Positions 45,091-57,991 of a stretch of 64,000 bases of DNA are shown piece by piece. The translations under genes and the position numbers were made by a program. Numbering within the stretch: the first letter of the stretch is position 1; each line of letters begins with the position of its first letter. The stretch spans positions 2,413,372 to 2,477,371 of the forward strand of contig BCIC01000003.1 of assembly GCA_001599835.1 (NCBI GenBank). The letters are read 5' to 3'. The notes under the pieces are model-generated. The model had not been told where the DNA came from. It did no database searches and saw only the letters and a program-made list of their open reading frames with translations. Source of the stretch: Thermoascus crustaceus. Lineage: Eukaryota > Ascomycota > Eurotiomycetes > Eurotiales > Thermoascaceae.

Positions 45091-47367
45091 GGTTGGTGCA
45101 GTAATCGAAAAGAAAAGGTTTCCCGTGGTGAGCAAAATGGTAAAAAATGTCAGTCCTTCCCTCAAAGGAGGGGATATGATAGAGATAACTCCTGTGGAAG
45201 TAAATAAGACAGATTAACAGAAACAGAGGGGTATGTGTATATGCATAGTAGATATATGTCAAACTAAATTACAGCTCTGAAAAAGCATCACAGCGAGACA
45301 AACAGAAGAAGATAAAGTAAACACAAGAGCAGACCAAATGATCAGGGCATGCGATACGACTGCAACGTTTCTGCTAATTGAAGGGGAACCTTGGTTGATG
45401 GTGCTCCGCATGAACCGTGCACGGGGTAGCAGAAGACACAGGTGACCAGGGGATCCGGCACCTAGAGAACAGACGCTGAACCTCTCGGCTGATGCCGTCG
45501 ATGCTAACCCCTGTGGTGCAGAATGATGGTCTGGATTTTCTTTAAGGTTAAAGTTTGCTGAAATACATTATACCCTTTATCTAATGGAGGGCTCATATCC
45601 CGGCTAGCTTGTTTGTCGCGGTAGGTACCTGGGCCGTTTCATGTAGTGCGACGGGAGGCCGACTCAAGTACGTCAGTAAATATTGCCAAGGACGGAGTCT
45701 TTCGCAGAAACCTGGCAACAATTGGACAGGCGAATGATGGAAGTTTTCATTATTAATGGCAAATATATATACCTATGTGGTCACATATTTGCCAGTTAAT
45801 AACACAGAGTACAACCAAATCTTAGTCTCTGAGAAAAGCACTTTGGGTCTCTGGTTAATTTTAGTAAGCAGTCATTTTGAAAAGCCCCATAACGATCCAA
45901 ACTCACAAAGGATACTTTCACTTTCTTTCACTGTACTAACGGGACGTATCTGTTCCGACGCAGGTACATCTGCTCATTTTGTCCATAGCCGGCAGTCAGG
46001 CGGGATAGTCACCTGGCATAAAATCTCTGTGCTCTTGGGTTCGAATCGCATAGCCGTAGAGTTTAGCATATGATGAAGGCTTATCCACGGGACCAAGGAC
46101 CCATTAGACGTTTGAACTCCGAGAGATGGGTGATGCTGAGCATGTCGCATTAGTAAGCCTTCCTCGCTGGTCGTACTCTAGACTCAAGGACATTGCACAC
46201 AGTCAGGGACGAAATCCTTATTTAGAGACGACAGTATAGTCTTAATTTGGGAAATGATATCTCCATCAATATAGCTTCGGGGATGTAAAGGCACAACAAG
46301 CCTTAGGCATATCATATCCGAGTGTCCCTGCATGGATGCGATCCAAAACCTGCTCTGTCGCGCTGCGATTGCCCTTCATAGAGACCCAAGAGTTTGTAGT
46401 AATTGGAATGAGTGGTTTGAACCATATTTGGTTCATATAATCAAATTAGAGAGACGCTACCTCCGAGGTGACCCTTCCAATGGAGACTGTCAGCATCAGT
46501 GGATAGAGGCGAAAGTATACCACATCAACAGACGCAAAAAATTGAATAGTATAAGAAATGGTAGAAAAGACACGAAGTTGTTAAGATACGCCCCTGAGAG
46601 ATGGCATTGCCGAATTCATTCCGATAGATTAGGTACCTCAAAAGAGAGTGGGAAAAGGATCTGTTTCACATCAACCTGAAGACCAAATGCAGGAAACATG
46701 GAGAAGCCCAAGCTAGGACTTTAGAAGATGATTTAACAACAAGGATCCAAAGGGGATAGAATTTTGATTTGTTAGTGTTTGTTAGACGAACGATTGGTCT
46801 GAGAGCAGAGGGGGTCCGCCGAGAGCAGCGAGGGAACTGACAGCCTAAGACGGCATCACTGTTTCAGGGGCTGTAATACGTAAAAGCCAAATCACACACC
46901 CATTATCGTGAATCGCGGCGTCTTGTATCGACGAAGGATGAAATCTGGGTCCAGCACAGCAAAGATGCAAGTCAACAAGGTGGGCAGCTCGTGGCTTGTG
47001 GGGTGTGCGGCGTCGGCAACGGGGCCGGAGCGGAAGCACCGCCTTGACCACAGCTCGCTGCGCCGCATCTTGATCAGATCGATTCCCATCCGGGCGTCAA
47101 CAACGCTGGAATCCGCTGGAGCCTGCTATCCCTAGCTCTTCAAGTCGTCCTGCTGCTTCGCGAGCCACAGACGACAATTGGTGGCGACCTTGAGGTTCTG
47201 CATCCGACCGCGATAGCTTCCTGCAGCAAGCGAACATCTCCATCTAGGCACCGATAGAGAACGAGTCGAACATTCGCGTAGCCGTTTCGACGAACCCGGC
47301 GCCGCTTGATATCCAACCAGAATCTAGCCTGAGAGGTGGAAGCAATGGTCATTCGGAGATACTGCCG
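45091..47367. other. Divergent intergenic stretch between the PLC-like gene and vps8
   Basis: About 2.3 kb separates the starts. A TATATG-like cluster lies at 45233-45260 upstream of the PLC-like gene. Open frame 46332-46679 (115 codons, plus) has a basic C-terminus but no recognisable motif and no good context, so it stays uncalled. A B-box-like GGTTCGAATC at 46039-46048 has no tRNA fold around it. Nothing else is supportable. Confidence 0.4.
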
Positions 47368-50300
47368 ATGAGCTCCACGATTGAGGGGAGTGATGACGGG
47401 GCACGAGAGGATCAGCTCGATCTGGGCCAAGAAGATGAAGAGCTGCCCCTGCGCACGAACGGGCATGTTGACGACGATGACGGTCAATTAGAGGAAGTCA
47501 AAGATGCGCCACTGCATGATGGCGGGCGATGGTCTCCAGCAGACAGTCAGGATAAATCTGGGCCGCGCGCTGGTTCTGTAGTGGAAGTCGGGTCTGACGA
47601 TGCGCTCTCTCAGCATCAGCCCGTCAGAGCTCCCGGTAGCGTTGATGAAACAGCTTCTATTCCGGATGACACGCCATCTCTACATGTTCGTTGATGCCTT
47701 TTCTTTCTGAGTTGCATGTCCGCTGATAGCTGTAGGGATCTCTCCGATCGTCGCCAAGCAGCAGTGCGTTCGCGCTTCGAGGATCTCCTCGACCCAGTCC
47801 CAGCCCCTCGCATCGTCCCTTCGACCTTCGATTCCAGTCCCGACTGTCTTCCTCGTCGATAAGCAGTCTTCGACCGTCTTCACCATATCTAGCTGACCGG
47901 CACTCCCGACAGTCGTCCTTCGCGAGCCAGCTGTTCCCAGGCCCGGCGGACTCAGAACCCGAGTCCCCGCAGGCACCCTGGGAAGTCGTTCGATGGACGA
48001 AACTAAGGAAAATAACAGGACAGGCCTTTTCTGAAGTTGGAAAGCGCAACTTCGGACGGCCTACGTGTTTGGCGGTTTCTACTACCATTGTGATCGGCAC
48101 ATCCAAGGGTATCATACTGGTATTCGACTATCAACAAAATCTCAAGACAATTATTGGGCCGGGCACCAAAGGTATTTTGAACTTTTCCCGCTCATTATGC
48201 GCGTCAGCTAACAATCATTGCAGCTGTTGAGTCCGGAGCGGTTACGTCGTTGGCGATTTCTGCCGACCACACGACGCTCGCTGGAGGTCATGCTTCTGGC
48301 GACATCTTTACGTGGGAAATATCGAGATCAGCGCGACCATTTCTTCATATACCACCGATCCCTTCTAACCAAGTTGAGACCCGGAAGTCCGATGGCCATG
48401 TATCAGGTGCCTCTGTTATCCATGTGGGATTTCTGGGGACGAGACATACTGCCCTTGTATCCGCTGACGAGCGTGGTATGGCCTTTTCGCACCTAGCCAC
48501 GAGAGGCATGGGGGCACTTGGACGGACAGTGAAGACGACGCGGATATTGGGCCGGTATCCGGAAAGCCTAGCGCAAGGTGGTCGGCCGCGGAAGCCAAGT
48601 TCGGTGCTTGCGTTTTCTCCTCTTCCTCTGGGCAATGTCGAGCAACCAACCGATTCTCTTGGTTTGGTTGCAATGCTTACTCCGTATCTTCTTGTTATTG
48701 TTTCGACCACACCTATTGCGCAGACTCAACATAAGGCGCCACGACCGAAGGAGGTTGGTTCTCATGGTGTCATGACTGCAGCCCTGGCCTGGTTTCCGGC
48801 AATAAAGCTGAAGGGAAAAGACTCGCACACTTCAAATACTAAACTCGTTTATTGCTGGTCAAATGTCCTGACTGTACTTGAGGTCACTGAGGTCGACACT
48901 GGTGAGCCACCGGACAGGGATCGACCTCCTAATCTTGAATTCAGACCGCGGAGCAGATGGAGGGCCGGAGAGGCCATTGTTGCGGTTCAGTGGCTCAGCC
49001 GTTCGGTCTTCGCAGTACTGACTATAACGCAGCAGCTGCTTATCCTCGAGGATAATACGCTACGCGTCACGGACTCCTTCGACCTCATCCACAAACATAT
49101 CTACCACGTCGATCTGTTTTCTTCTCAGCTGCATACGTTGGTCGAGCAGTTGGACGAGGAAGATACTTCGATGCATGGGGTAGTTGCAGATGCATTCTAC
49201 ATGAGCTTCCGCGCCTACAAAGGGCGTCTATTTCTTCTTGGCTATAATGACATATCGGTTGGCAGCCTATCGAACTGGGCGGACAGACTTCTTGCCCTTA
49301 TGGAAGCTGGGGATTTCATCGGGGCTATCCGACTGGCAACTTCGTACTACAGGGGTGACGCAGAGAAGCTTACCGTGGGGCTTCCCGAAGAAGATGAGTT
49401 GAGGCACTCTGTGGTTCAGGAGAAACTGCTAGACATGATATCCGCTTCGCTCAAATATGCATTTGGTAGAAATAGAGAGGCCAATATGGAACGGCTTGAA
49501 AACTCACAGCTGGCAGATCTGGCAGACGCATCCATTGCAGCCTGTGTCTGCATGGGAGATTACGAGTTCCTATGGGATGAAATCTACAATTGGTATGAGG
49601 AACACGAAGCTGAAAACATTTTTCTCGATGTTCTTGAGTCATACATAGTCGATGGGACCGTGCGATCTCTCCCTCCTCCTGCCGTCAAGGCTCTCATCAA
49701 TCACTACTCAACAAACCATACATCCACCAGACTGGAAGAGATCATATGTCTCCTCGATACCACAACCATGGATATTGACCAGGTTACAGCTCTTTGCAAG
49801 CAATATAACCTATATGACGCTTTCATCTACGTCTGGAATCGCACTTTGGGAGACTATGTCGGGCCATTGGAGGAGCTCATCGGCCTTGTTCGGGATCTGG
49901 CGGAGCCCTCGGTCAATGGGAATGCCGCCGATCAAACAAAGAACTACCACAACGTGATGAAGATATTCCCATACCTCTCTTTCATCCTTACCGGTCGGAT
50001 CTATCCGACAGGGGATGATATGGATGATGTTGAATCCACGAGGGCAAAGGCTGCACTGTACAGTTACCTGTTCTCCGGCACTCAGTCTGTTTCAGGCAAG
50101 ACGTCTGTTTCTCATGCCCGCGATTCCTTCGCAAGCCTCCGGACAATACTTCAATTCGACCCGTCCAGTTTTATGAGCATGCTCAATGAAGCGTTTGAGG
50201 ACAGTTTCCTAAATGAGACTGTAGACAGTCCAAAGGAAGAATTAGAAGAAAGCCCGTTCCAGGGGTTATCATTTAACCGACAATACGTGATTAGCATTCT

Positions 50301-52284
50301 ACTTGAAGTTATGAGCCCACCTCACTTCGGTCCAGCTGATACCATCTACCTTGACATGTTCATCGCGCGGAACCTTCCAAAATATCCCCAGTACATTCTT
50401 CTTTCCGGCACAACCCTCCACCAAGCTCTTGTCCGACTCTGCAGGTATCCGAGCGGGGAGATGGCCGAGGACTGCGAACTCAGCGTGGAGTACTTGCTGT
50501 CCATCTATCATCCGCCTGATATCCAAAGCTTGATACCACTCTTCAAGGAGGCTAGATTCTTCAGAATTCTTAAGTCGACGTACAGATCAGAGAAGCAATT
50601 TCCTGATCTGATACTCACATACCTTGAAGACAAGAGTGAGCAGGAGTCCGTCTTTACCTGCGTCCAAGACTGTCTACGTCCGGGCTCTGGGTTGAGCAAG
50701 AAGCAGCGGCGAGATGTCCTCGATGTGATCAGTAGTCATGCTGGCCAGCTGGCTGGTATCGACGTGGTTAAAGCCGCCCAAATAGTGCAGGATTTCGCTC
50801 CAGAACTACATGAGACCTTTCTCCACGTCTTAGAAGAAGATCCATACAAGCAATACCTGTACCTGGCTACACTCCTTGAACCGAAGAAATCAACACCAGA
50901 CGGCAGCTCCGCCAAGAAGCTTGAGAACTGGATGGTCGAACGCTACGTACGACTAATGTGCAAATACGACCCGCCCCACGTTGCAGATTTCGTGGACGTC
51001 CTGCAGGTTGGCGACCTCAGGCTTGAAGAAGTGTTACCCTCGATGGAGGGTAGTGGTGTAGTGGACGCAGCTGTGGTTCTGCTGGCAAGGCAGGGCCAAG
51101 TTCAGGCTGCGATGGACCGGCTTATTGCACACCTTAGAACTCTTGAATCGGCCCTCGTGGGTATTCTGCGGAATGCGGAGGAAAGCCCTGATTCTGCCAG
51201 CACTGCAGAGGCTGTCGGTGATCTGGTCTCCTCGCTGGACAAGTACGTACGGGTTGGGACGTGGATATGTCAAGGGCAGGCAAAGACGGCCAAGAGGTCA
51301 CGAAACGGTATCAAGACCGGCAAGCGCGGCGCTGCCATCTTCCAGCAACCCCTCTCGTTCGAAGAGAACCTCTGGCTTGACCTCGTCGAGGCCGTTGTCC
51401 GAATCGCGCGCAATGTTTCTGCTCTGTTGCAGCGGGATCGATCAGGTACCGAAGCGGGGCAATCCGCATCGTCAAGAACGATGGGACTTAATTATGATAA
51501 CAACGGCCAACTCACGTCGTCTTTCCGCGCGCTAGTGCAGCAGGTCTTCACGGCTCTCCTTACCAGTACGGCAAAGGCGGGCAGAACTTCATCTGGCGAC
51601 AGAACAGAGTTGTCCTTCCTCCGCATCTTGCGCGCTTTTCTTACTCGTGCGGCGAGCTGGTCTCCCTCACTTTCCGAACTGCGCGCTGTGCTTGCTTCGA
51701 TATTCTCTGCTTACACCTATGAGGAGTCTCTTCTCTCACTAGCAAATGACATGCTGGACAAGGACCTGTTCGTGTACGTCAATGAGGTGGCCAAGCTCCG
51801 CCAGCGGGGGTGGCGGCCACGGGGGCAAGTCTGCGAGATCTGCCGGCGTCGAATCTGGGGGCCTGGTGCAGGGGCGCACCTGTGGGAAGCGTGGGAAAGC
51901 AAACAAGAGGAAGAGTGCAGGCGCCGGGAGGCTAAACGCATTGAAAGTAGCCTCAGTCATGCGATCTCGAGGGGCAAAGGCAAAGCTGCTGTTAGTCCCT
52001 CCGAAATCGCAAGCGGGCATCATTTCGACCATTCTGCTGGTGGTGACGAGGCTGAAGCCGGTAATGCGGCACTAGGACCAGGGGACGGTCAGAGTAATGA
52101 TGACACCGAAGTACTAGGGCCTGTGGTGGTCTTCGCATGCAGACATCTATACCATCGACAATGTCTGCTGGATGCACCACGCCCTCACCAACCAAGGGGG
52201 CCACACATGGACCGGAGTCACACGCATGTCCTGCATGACGGCTCTGGCCATGAGTTCTCCTGTCCGGCTTGTACATACACATAG
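47368..52284 (+). CDS. vps8: Vps8, CORVET tethering complex subunit with C-terminal RING
   Basis: Three exons (47368-47685, 47736-48171, 48224-52284) join to 1604 residues. Vps8 is the Rab5-binding subunit of CORVET and tethers early endosomes on the way to the vacuole. The first 200 residues are acidic then Ser/Arg-rich and disordered. From about residue 205 a beta-propeller begins (VVRWTKLRKITGQAF, CLAVSTTIVIGTSKG, FDYQQ, ITSL-like AISADHT, GGHASGDIFTWEI). The middle is an alpha-solenoid typical of HOPS/CORVET proteins. The C-terminus has a RING-like zinc module, with CEICRRRIWG at about 1453 and FACRHLYHRQC at about 1553, ending in CPACTYT; the two halves are separated by a long insertion. 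Introns are 50 and 52 nt. The identity is firm from the propeller plus the RING and length. Confidence 0.93.
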
Positions 52285-55200
52285 GTTGACGTACTGTCAG
52301 GTTCCTTGGTATTGACGATTGTTCTATGAGCATGCTATGTAGCGGCTTTTCTCCCTTTTTGCAGCGTTTTTATTTGTAACGTCGGTTCTATATATCCTAA
52401 TCTTGCTGTTAAACCAATGTTCGTGTGCTGGATGTGTCCAGTTCTTCCGGCACATAACTTCTTAGCCTGGTGTATGGCGTTTGTGAAGTGCACGTACTGC
52501 GTAGATCTAGGTCTTGAAAACCTGAAGGAACGTCTAAGTGCAAATCAGAGTACAGTAAATACTCTGTATTTTTTCCCAACTAGTTCAGAGAGACGATAGA
52601 CAAGTCACCCTCGCATCTGTGAGTACAGTACAGGTAGATCCCACTAGATAGACAAATAGTCCGCTCTCCGTCGGGCACTTATTAGTACTCCCAAGCCTGC
52701 CAAGGTGAGGGGGTCCCTTTTTTTCTTTTTTCTTTTGGGGCTTCTTCCTCGATCCAGCCCCGAGTCCCAGATCTTGCCCCTAATGAATTAAGGTTTTCAC
52801 CGACTCAATGGAGGATCATTAGCTATTTTTTTCTGCCCAAAAAGATACGTCCGTATTTACCAGTATGGAGCGGGGATCAATCGGAAATTGTTGTTGAAGA
52901 TACACAGTAGGTTAGGCTCACTGCAAAAATTACACAAATGACGTAGCGACCAATTAGGTAGGTACTTAGGGCTGCAGAATAGTTGACGTAAGTATGTATG
53001 CAGTTTGCAACGTGTGATGGCCATGGCTAGAACAAACATGTTATTCCTGATAACTCTAGATAGCCTCTGGGAAAAAATTGTGGAGAGAAGGCAAGGGATG
53101 GAGGTGACGGACAAATGATCTACAGCGCATGTGATTTTTCGGATACGAAAAAATATACAAATAAGGCTTGCCATACATAACCCACGGGTATTTTAGCGGT
53201 GCCACATGGTCTATATCCATGTAGTACCTAGTAATGTAGTGCTACTCTTCTTTCCTTAAACGGGATGCAACGCAACGTGGCAGTCGGAGTCAGTACCGAT
53301 TCGACGCCAGAATGTATCTTCCTTCTAGTGTGAATATCTGCAGAATTCATGCGGGATAGAAGAACCAGACAATGATGACTTGCCTCAGGACGTCGTATGC
53401 TGTACAAGGTCTGGACTGTGAAGTATTATCTGAAAGAGAAGAACGCTCCGGGGAGATGGACCATATTTCCCGAGATGGCAATGATGCCCCGCGTGAGGTC
53501 TCCCGACGACGGCCCGCATGGTAACGGTGACACGGGAAGCAGACAGATAACGTGGATGGAGAGTGCGGAGAACGTACATATCCTAGGTGTACGGGGTTTT
53601 TTTGTTCATCTGTCGCTTACACGTCATCGAGGGCATGTAGTTATGTATGCATGTGTACTCAGCAGGCATGAAGTAAGCAGATAGGTAAGCTACCTAAGTA
53701 GGTGCCTAAGGTCCTTCAGTATGTATGCCACTGCGGAGGATGATGGTGTATAAATGACCATGAGAAGCCACGGGTGGTGTTGGCCGTCTTCTCCGCTCTG
53801 TAGGGCTGGTCGGGGCGACAATCCGCAGCGGGTGGACATCGTCGCCCATCTCCATCTCCCCACGATCATGATCTCCAGGGCGCGTGGCCCCGGGAGAGAG
53901 GATGACAGGGTATCACTCCTTCACACTTGTCCACCGGACACAGGTCTGATTCCATCCTGGCCTGCTTCTTCAACATGAAACGTTCGATCAGTGAGGGCGG
54001 GGGAAAGCTTAGCTCTACGTTTGTCTGGTCGAGGCCTTGGGTCTTTTGATCCCCTTGCATCTGCATCTTCTTAGCCACGACTTCCCCGCTAACGAATAGA
54101 ACAGCATCCTGATCCCAAGGTACGCAGGATTAACGGAAGACTTTGCTATCTGCCGTCAGCCCAGGTTGTCATCCACTCCCGATCTCAATCATTTGGGTTT
54201 CTCCAGCGGACTGCTCGGGAGCCCATCCCTGCATCTCTCCCGTCCCGCACGAGTTCCATTTCATACGAGAGGCTCAGCAGCCAGGGATATGGGTGACCCC
54301 TTCAAACATTGATTTGGAGGAGCATCCTTGCTCTTCAGCCCAGTGACATCCCCGGGTGGCATCTTTGGAACTGCGCGTCGGAGTTTTTGAAACTTCCTGG
54401 GGACGACCATTACGATCCACATCGATGTTCCCAACAGGGATGTTTTCCGACGCACTGCGCCATCCATGGCGGCAGACTATACTACATGTACATGGGAGTT
54501 TCTTCAAGATGTACATGAAACCTCATATACAATATCATCACCGCCAGAAGGCGTATTTACGGTACAAGATCCGTTGGGCTGATGTCTAAATGTTAGCCCG
54601 CTCTTTAGCGTTCGATAGCCTATTGCGTGGCTTTGGTTTAGGCGTCCGGAAGGTCTAGAGGACCCTGGATCTACGTTGCAATACGCTAATCCGTGCTGCA
54701 GGTACATACATCTAACTCCATCTTGTTAAACATTCGATCCTCATCCAGTTTAGTGCACCGCGAGCAGCCAGCCATGCCATGTGTTTCTTGGACCTCGTTC
54801 GAAAATTCTCGAGGCCGTCCTTCCGTGCCCACCGCTGGGCTTGGTCCTCTGTCATCATGCCAGACTTGAACGATCATGTACACACTGTACACGACACACA
54901 TGTTTTCCTTTTCCCCATCCTTCAGGATAAATTAGCTCCCTCCCGACAAGAGCTGCGGACAGAAGGTGATATCCTCACTTGATGCTACCCTCCCAAACAC
55001 TGGACGCTTAGCTCCCCCGGAGAGCGTTCCATTCCTTCGTGCCTTTTTAACACCATTAGCCAAGAGACAACATTCCTAGTCCAATCTCGCCCTCGTGATG
55101 CTCCCCTCCATCCACATGGCCCCTGTTTAAGCTCACATCGAGTTCTTCCCAACCCTACAGGTCCCAAGGACTGATCTGGTGAACTCCCGCCAGACGGGTG

Positions 55201-55489
55201 CGGGGTGTTCCTCTTCGGTTCTGAAGTCGAGGTATATAGATCTGCGTTGAGTACCTCGACAGCTATAGGACACTTGGTCAAGTGTCATTGAGACAGTCAG
55301 GGACTTGCCTTCTCTGACAACCTATTCTCAATACTTCTTTGCACGGGGAGCTCTGTTTGAGATATCTTGTATCTACGCATATCTCGGGACCATTCAGTCT
55401 TGTTTCAACCCCGCAAACACCATAATTACAACTATCCTTCTATTCGTTTGAAACACAACGGTCATTCCTCAGAAGTGACAATCGTGACA
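52285..55489. other. Gene-poor intergenic stretch of 3.2 kb
   Basis: Between vps8 and the GH16 gene I see only short open frames. TAGGTAGGTACTTAGG lies at 52955-52970 and a TACCTAAGTAGGTGCCTAAGG cluster at 53690-53711. The last 150 nt before 55490 is the likely core promoter and leader of the GH16 gene. Confidence 0.45.
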
Positions 55490-56820
55490 ATGCGTCTATC
55501 TACACTCCTTCGAACCTTGGTTGTTTTGGCCAAACTTAGTGCAGCTGCTTATGTGCTGCAGGAAGACTACGGCAATTCTGCCTCGTTCTTCGATCATTTT
55601 GACTTCTTCACGGTAAGTTCTTATTGCTCCATGCAGATATTGATCGTCGATCTGATCTGTAATCTGATCTGCACTACCGCGAGGTACCCATGCTCATCTG
55701 TCTAACCAGGCCGGCGATCCTACACACGGATACGTCACTTATGTCGACCGAGGTACCGCAACAAGTGCAGGTCTCATCTCGGCGTCTGGTGGCTCCGTTT
55801 ACATGGGCGTGGACTACACCAACATCGCTTCTGGCAGCGGACGTCAAAGCGTCCGCCTGACCAGCAAGAACAGCTACAGACATGGCCTCATTATAGCGGA
55901 TATCTCCCATATGCCTGGTAGTATCTGCGGCGCTTGGCCTGCCTTGTGAGTCGATCTATGAATTAGAACTTCGGTACAGCAGGTGAAGTGTATCTTACTT
56001 ACATTCCCGATTAGTTGGACTGTAGGCGGCGACTGGCCTAACAACGGCGAGATCGATATCATAGAAGGGGTCAGCCAGCAGACCAACAACGCCATGACTC
56101 TTCACACCAGCGACGGCTGTACCATCAACAACTCAGGCTTCACAGGCACCCTCTCCACGTCTAACTGTTACATCAATGCCCCCGGCCAGTCCAGCAACGC
56201 GGGCTGCGGCATCCAGTCGACAAGCTCCCAGTCCTACGGTGACGGATTCAACAACATCCAGGGCGGAGTGTACGCGACGGAGTGGACGAGCGAGGCCATC
56301 AGCATCTGGTTCTTCCCTCGCGGTAGTATCCCCGGGGATATCAGCAGTGGGAACCCTAATCCAGCCGGTTGGGGAACGCCTGCCGCCAAGTTTCAGGGTG
56401 ACTGTGATATCGACTCGCACTTTGGGCCGCAGCAGATCGTACGTCTTCCGTCTCCCTCTGTCTCATCTCTCCATATTCCTGTCCTCTCTATGAAACTAAT
56501 CTTCTCTTATCAAAATATAGGTCTTCGACACCACCTTCTGCGGCGACTGGGCCGGCAACGTCTGGAGCTCCAGCAACTGCCGCGGCCTGGCCAGCGACTG
56601 CAACAGCTACGTCGCCAACAACCCGTCCGCCTTCCGCGAGGCCTACTGGGCCGTCAACTCGCTCAAGGTCTACCAGAGCAGCAGCAGCAGCGCCGGGCTC
56701 TCTTTCGGCGTTGGCCTCGGCGAGGGTGGCGTGTCCGTCAACATCACTGCGGCGGCCACGGCCGCCGCTGAGACTGAGACGTCCTCGAGGAAGCGACGTG
56801 CAGTGAGACGTGAGTACTGA
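55490..56820 (+). CDS. Secreted GH16 endo-beta-glucanase (laminarinase type)
   Basis: Four exons (55490-55612, 55710-55945, 56015-56438, 56521-56820) join to 360 residues. The enzyme cuts beta-1,3(4)-glucans in the cell wall or in food. A signal peptide (about 1-20) is followed by the beta-jelly-roll: FFDHFDFF, GLISASGGSVYMGVDY, the SICGAWPAFWTVGGDWP strand and the catalytic motif Glu132-Ile-Asp-Ile-Ile-Glu137 (nucleophile and acid/base) in GEIDIIEGVS. Several Cys pairs fit disulfides. The Ser/Ala-rich C-terminus ends in a basic KRRAVRREY. That end is uncertain: the last codons contain a strong splice donor, GTGAGTAC at 56810, and splicing to 56902 would replace the end with RRAVRPC. I see no clear GPI signal. 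Confidence 0.9.
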
Positions 56821-57991
56821 CTGGAAGTGTGAGCGAGCACTTCAAGTGGTGTGTCTACATCTAACGAGGCAACCGGCCATATGCCTTACTCACTAACATA
56901 GCTTGCTGACTTGAACTGATGTGCACTAAGTTGAATGTGACATGACTTGATGGATGGATGCACGGAGTCTGAAAGGAAGGGGGGGAAAAAAGAAAGAAAA
57001 GAAAACCAACTAACTTTCATTCAGGATGAGATGAGGAGGGTCTTGATATCTACCTGATTTGAGTCTGGACACTTCAGCTTGTCCCGCTATATATACTGCA
57101 TGTATATATACCTACACACTCGCTTCTTGTGACTTAAATAGTTGTTGTGGATATATTGTACATAGTACGCACATAGTACGCACATATATGCTTGGGTACC
57201 TGACCTATCCTGTCCAATACATGACACGATAAACAAATCAACGAATAGAATAGAATACACATGCACAACGAATTCTGTACATACGTAAGCCCAGCCCAGC
57301 CCAGTCCAGCAGAGATGCTCCGAACCTATAGATCGTCGAAAACATCCATCCATAACTCGACCCGATGGACGAAACGTCCACTGCGTGCCATGGTCCAATC
57401 AGTCGATCCGATCAGGCACCTCTCCCCGGCCCGCCCTGCGACTTCCCAATTAGGTATTGCACATACATGTAGTGCCCACACGGCAGTATGGACATATTAT
57501 CTACCCCGCACCTGCACTCAGACAAGGTCTATGTACCCCAGTCTCAACAAACCTTCTGAGAGAGACATGGAATATGCCGATTACGCTGGTTGGATTCCGG
57601 TCTGCTCGTACATCATGTAAGTACACAGTACTATGTGTACAAGAATGACGACGATGATATGACGAATCATAAGTAGCAACCGCAGACATCTAACTGCGCT
57701 GGTTTCTGTACACGTATGTGAGCAGTGATCAAGCGTATACTCGCATTTTCCTATGTGCTAGCCAGACCAATAACCCTAATAGGAGGTATATACATTTATC
57801 GACTGAACCGGGTATGATGCCATCCTTTTTTTTGCCTTCCGTTTTCTTTTCCCGCGCGCCTATAAGGAAATCAAAGGAGCAAGATTGCCGAAAGCGGCAA
57901 GTCGAAAAAAAGTGTATCGTACAATGAAAAAAAAAAATTAATATTTTGTTCATGTCCAGCCTCATAGGCTGCAGCATCGTCAGGGAGGTCA
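56821..57991. other. Convergent 3' flanks of the GH16 and GT90 genes
   Basis: About 1.2 kb. TATA-rich words occur at 57090-57110. If the alternative GH16 splice is used, 56902-56909 is coding. No other gene is visible. Confidence 0.4.

Noticed and set aside
45990..46062. tRNA-like B box (GGTTCGAATC) with a nearby TAGTCA word
   Set aside because: No T-stem pairs around the loop and no 7-bp acceptor stem could be formed, so it is not a tRNA; at most it is a decayed remnant.
46332..46679. 115-codon plus-strand frame
   Set aside because: It has a clean ATG but no recognisable motif, no promoter context and sits in AT-rich DNA; not supported as a gene.
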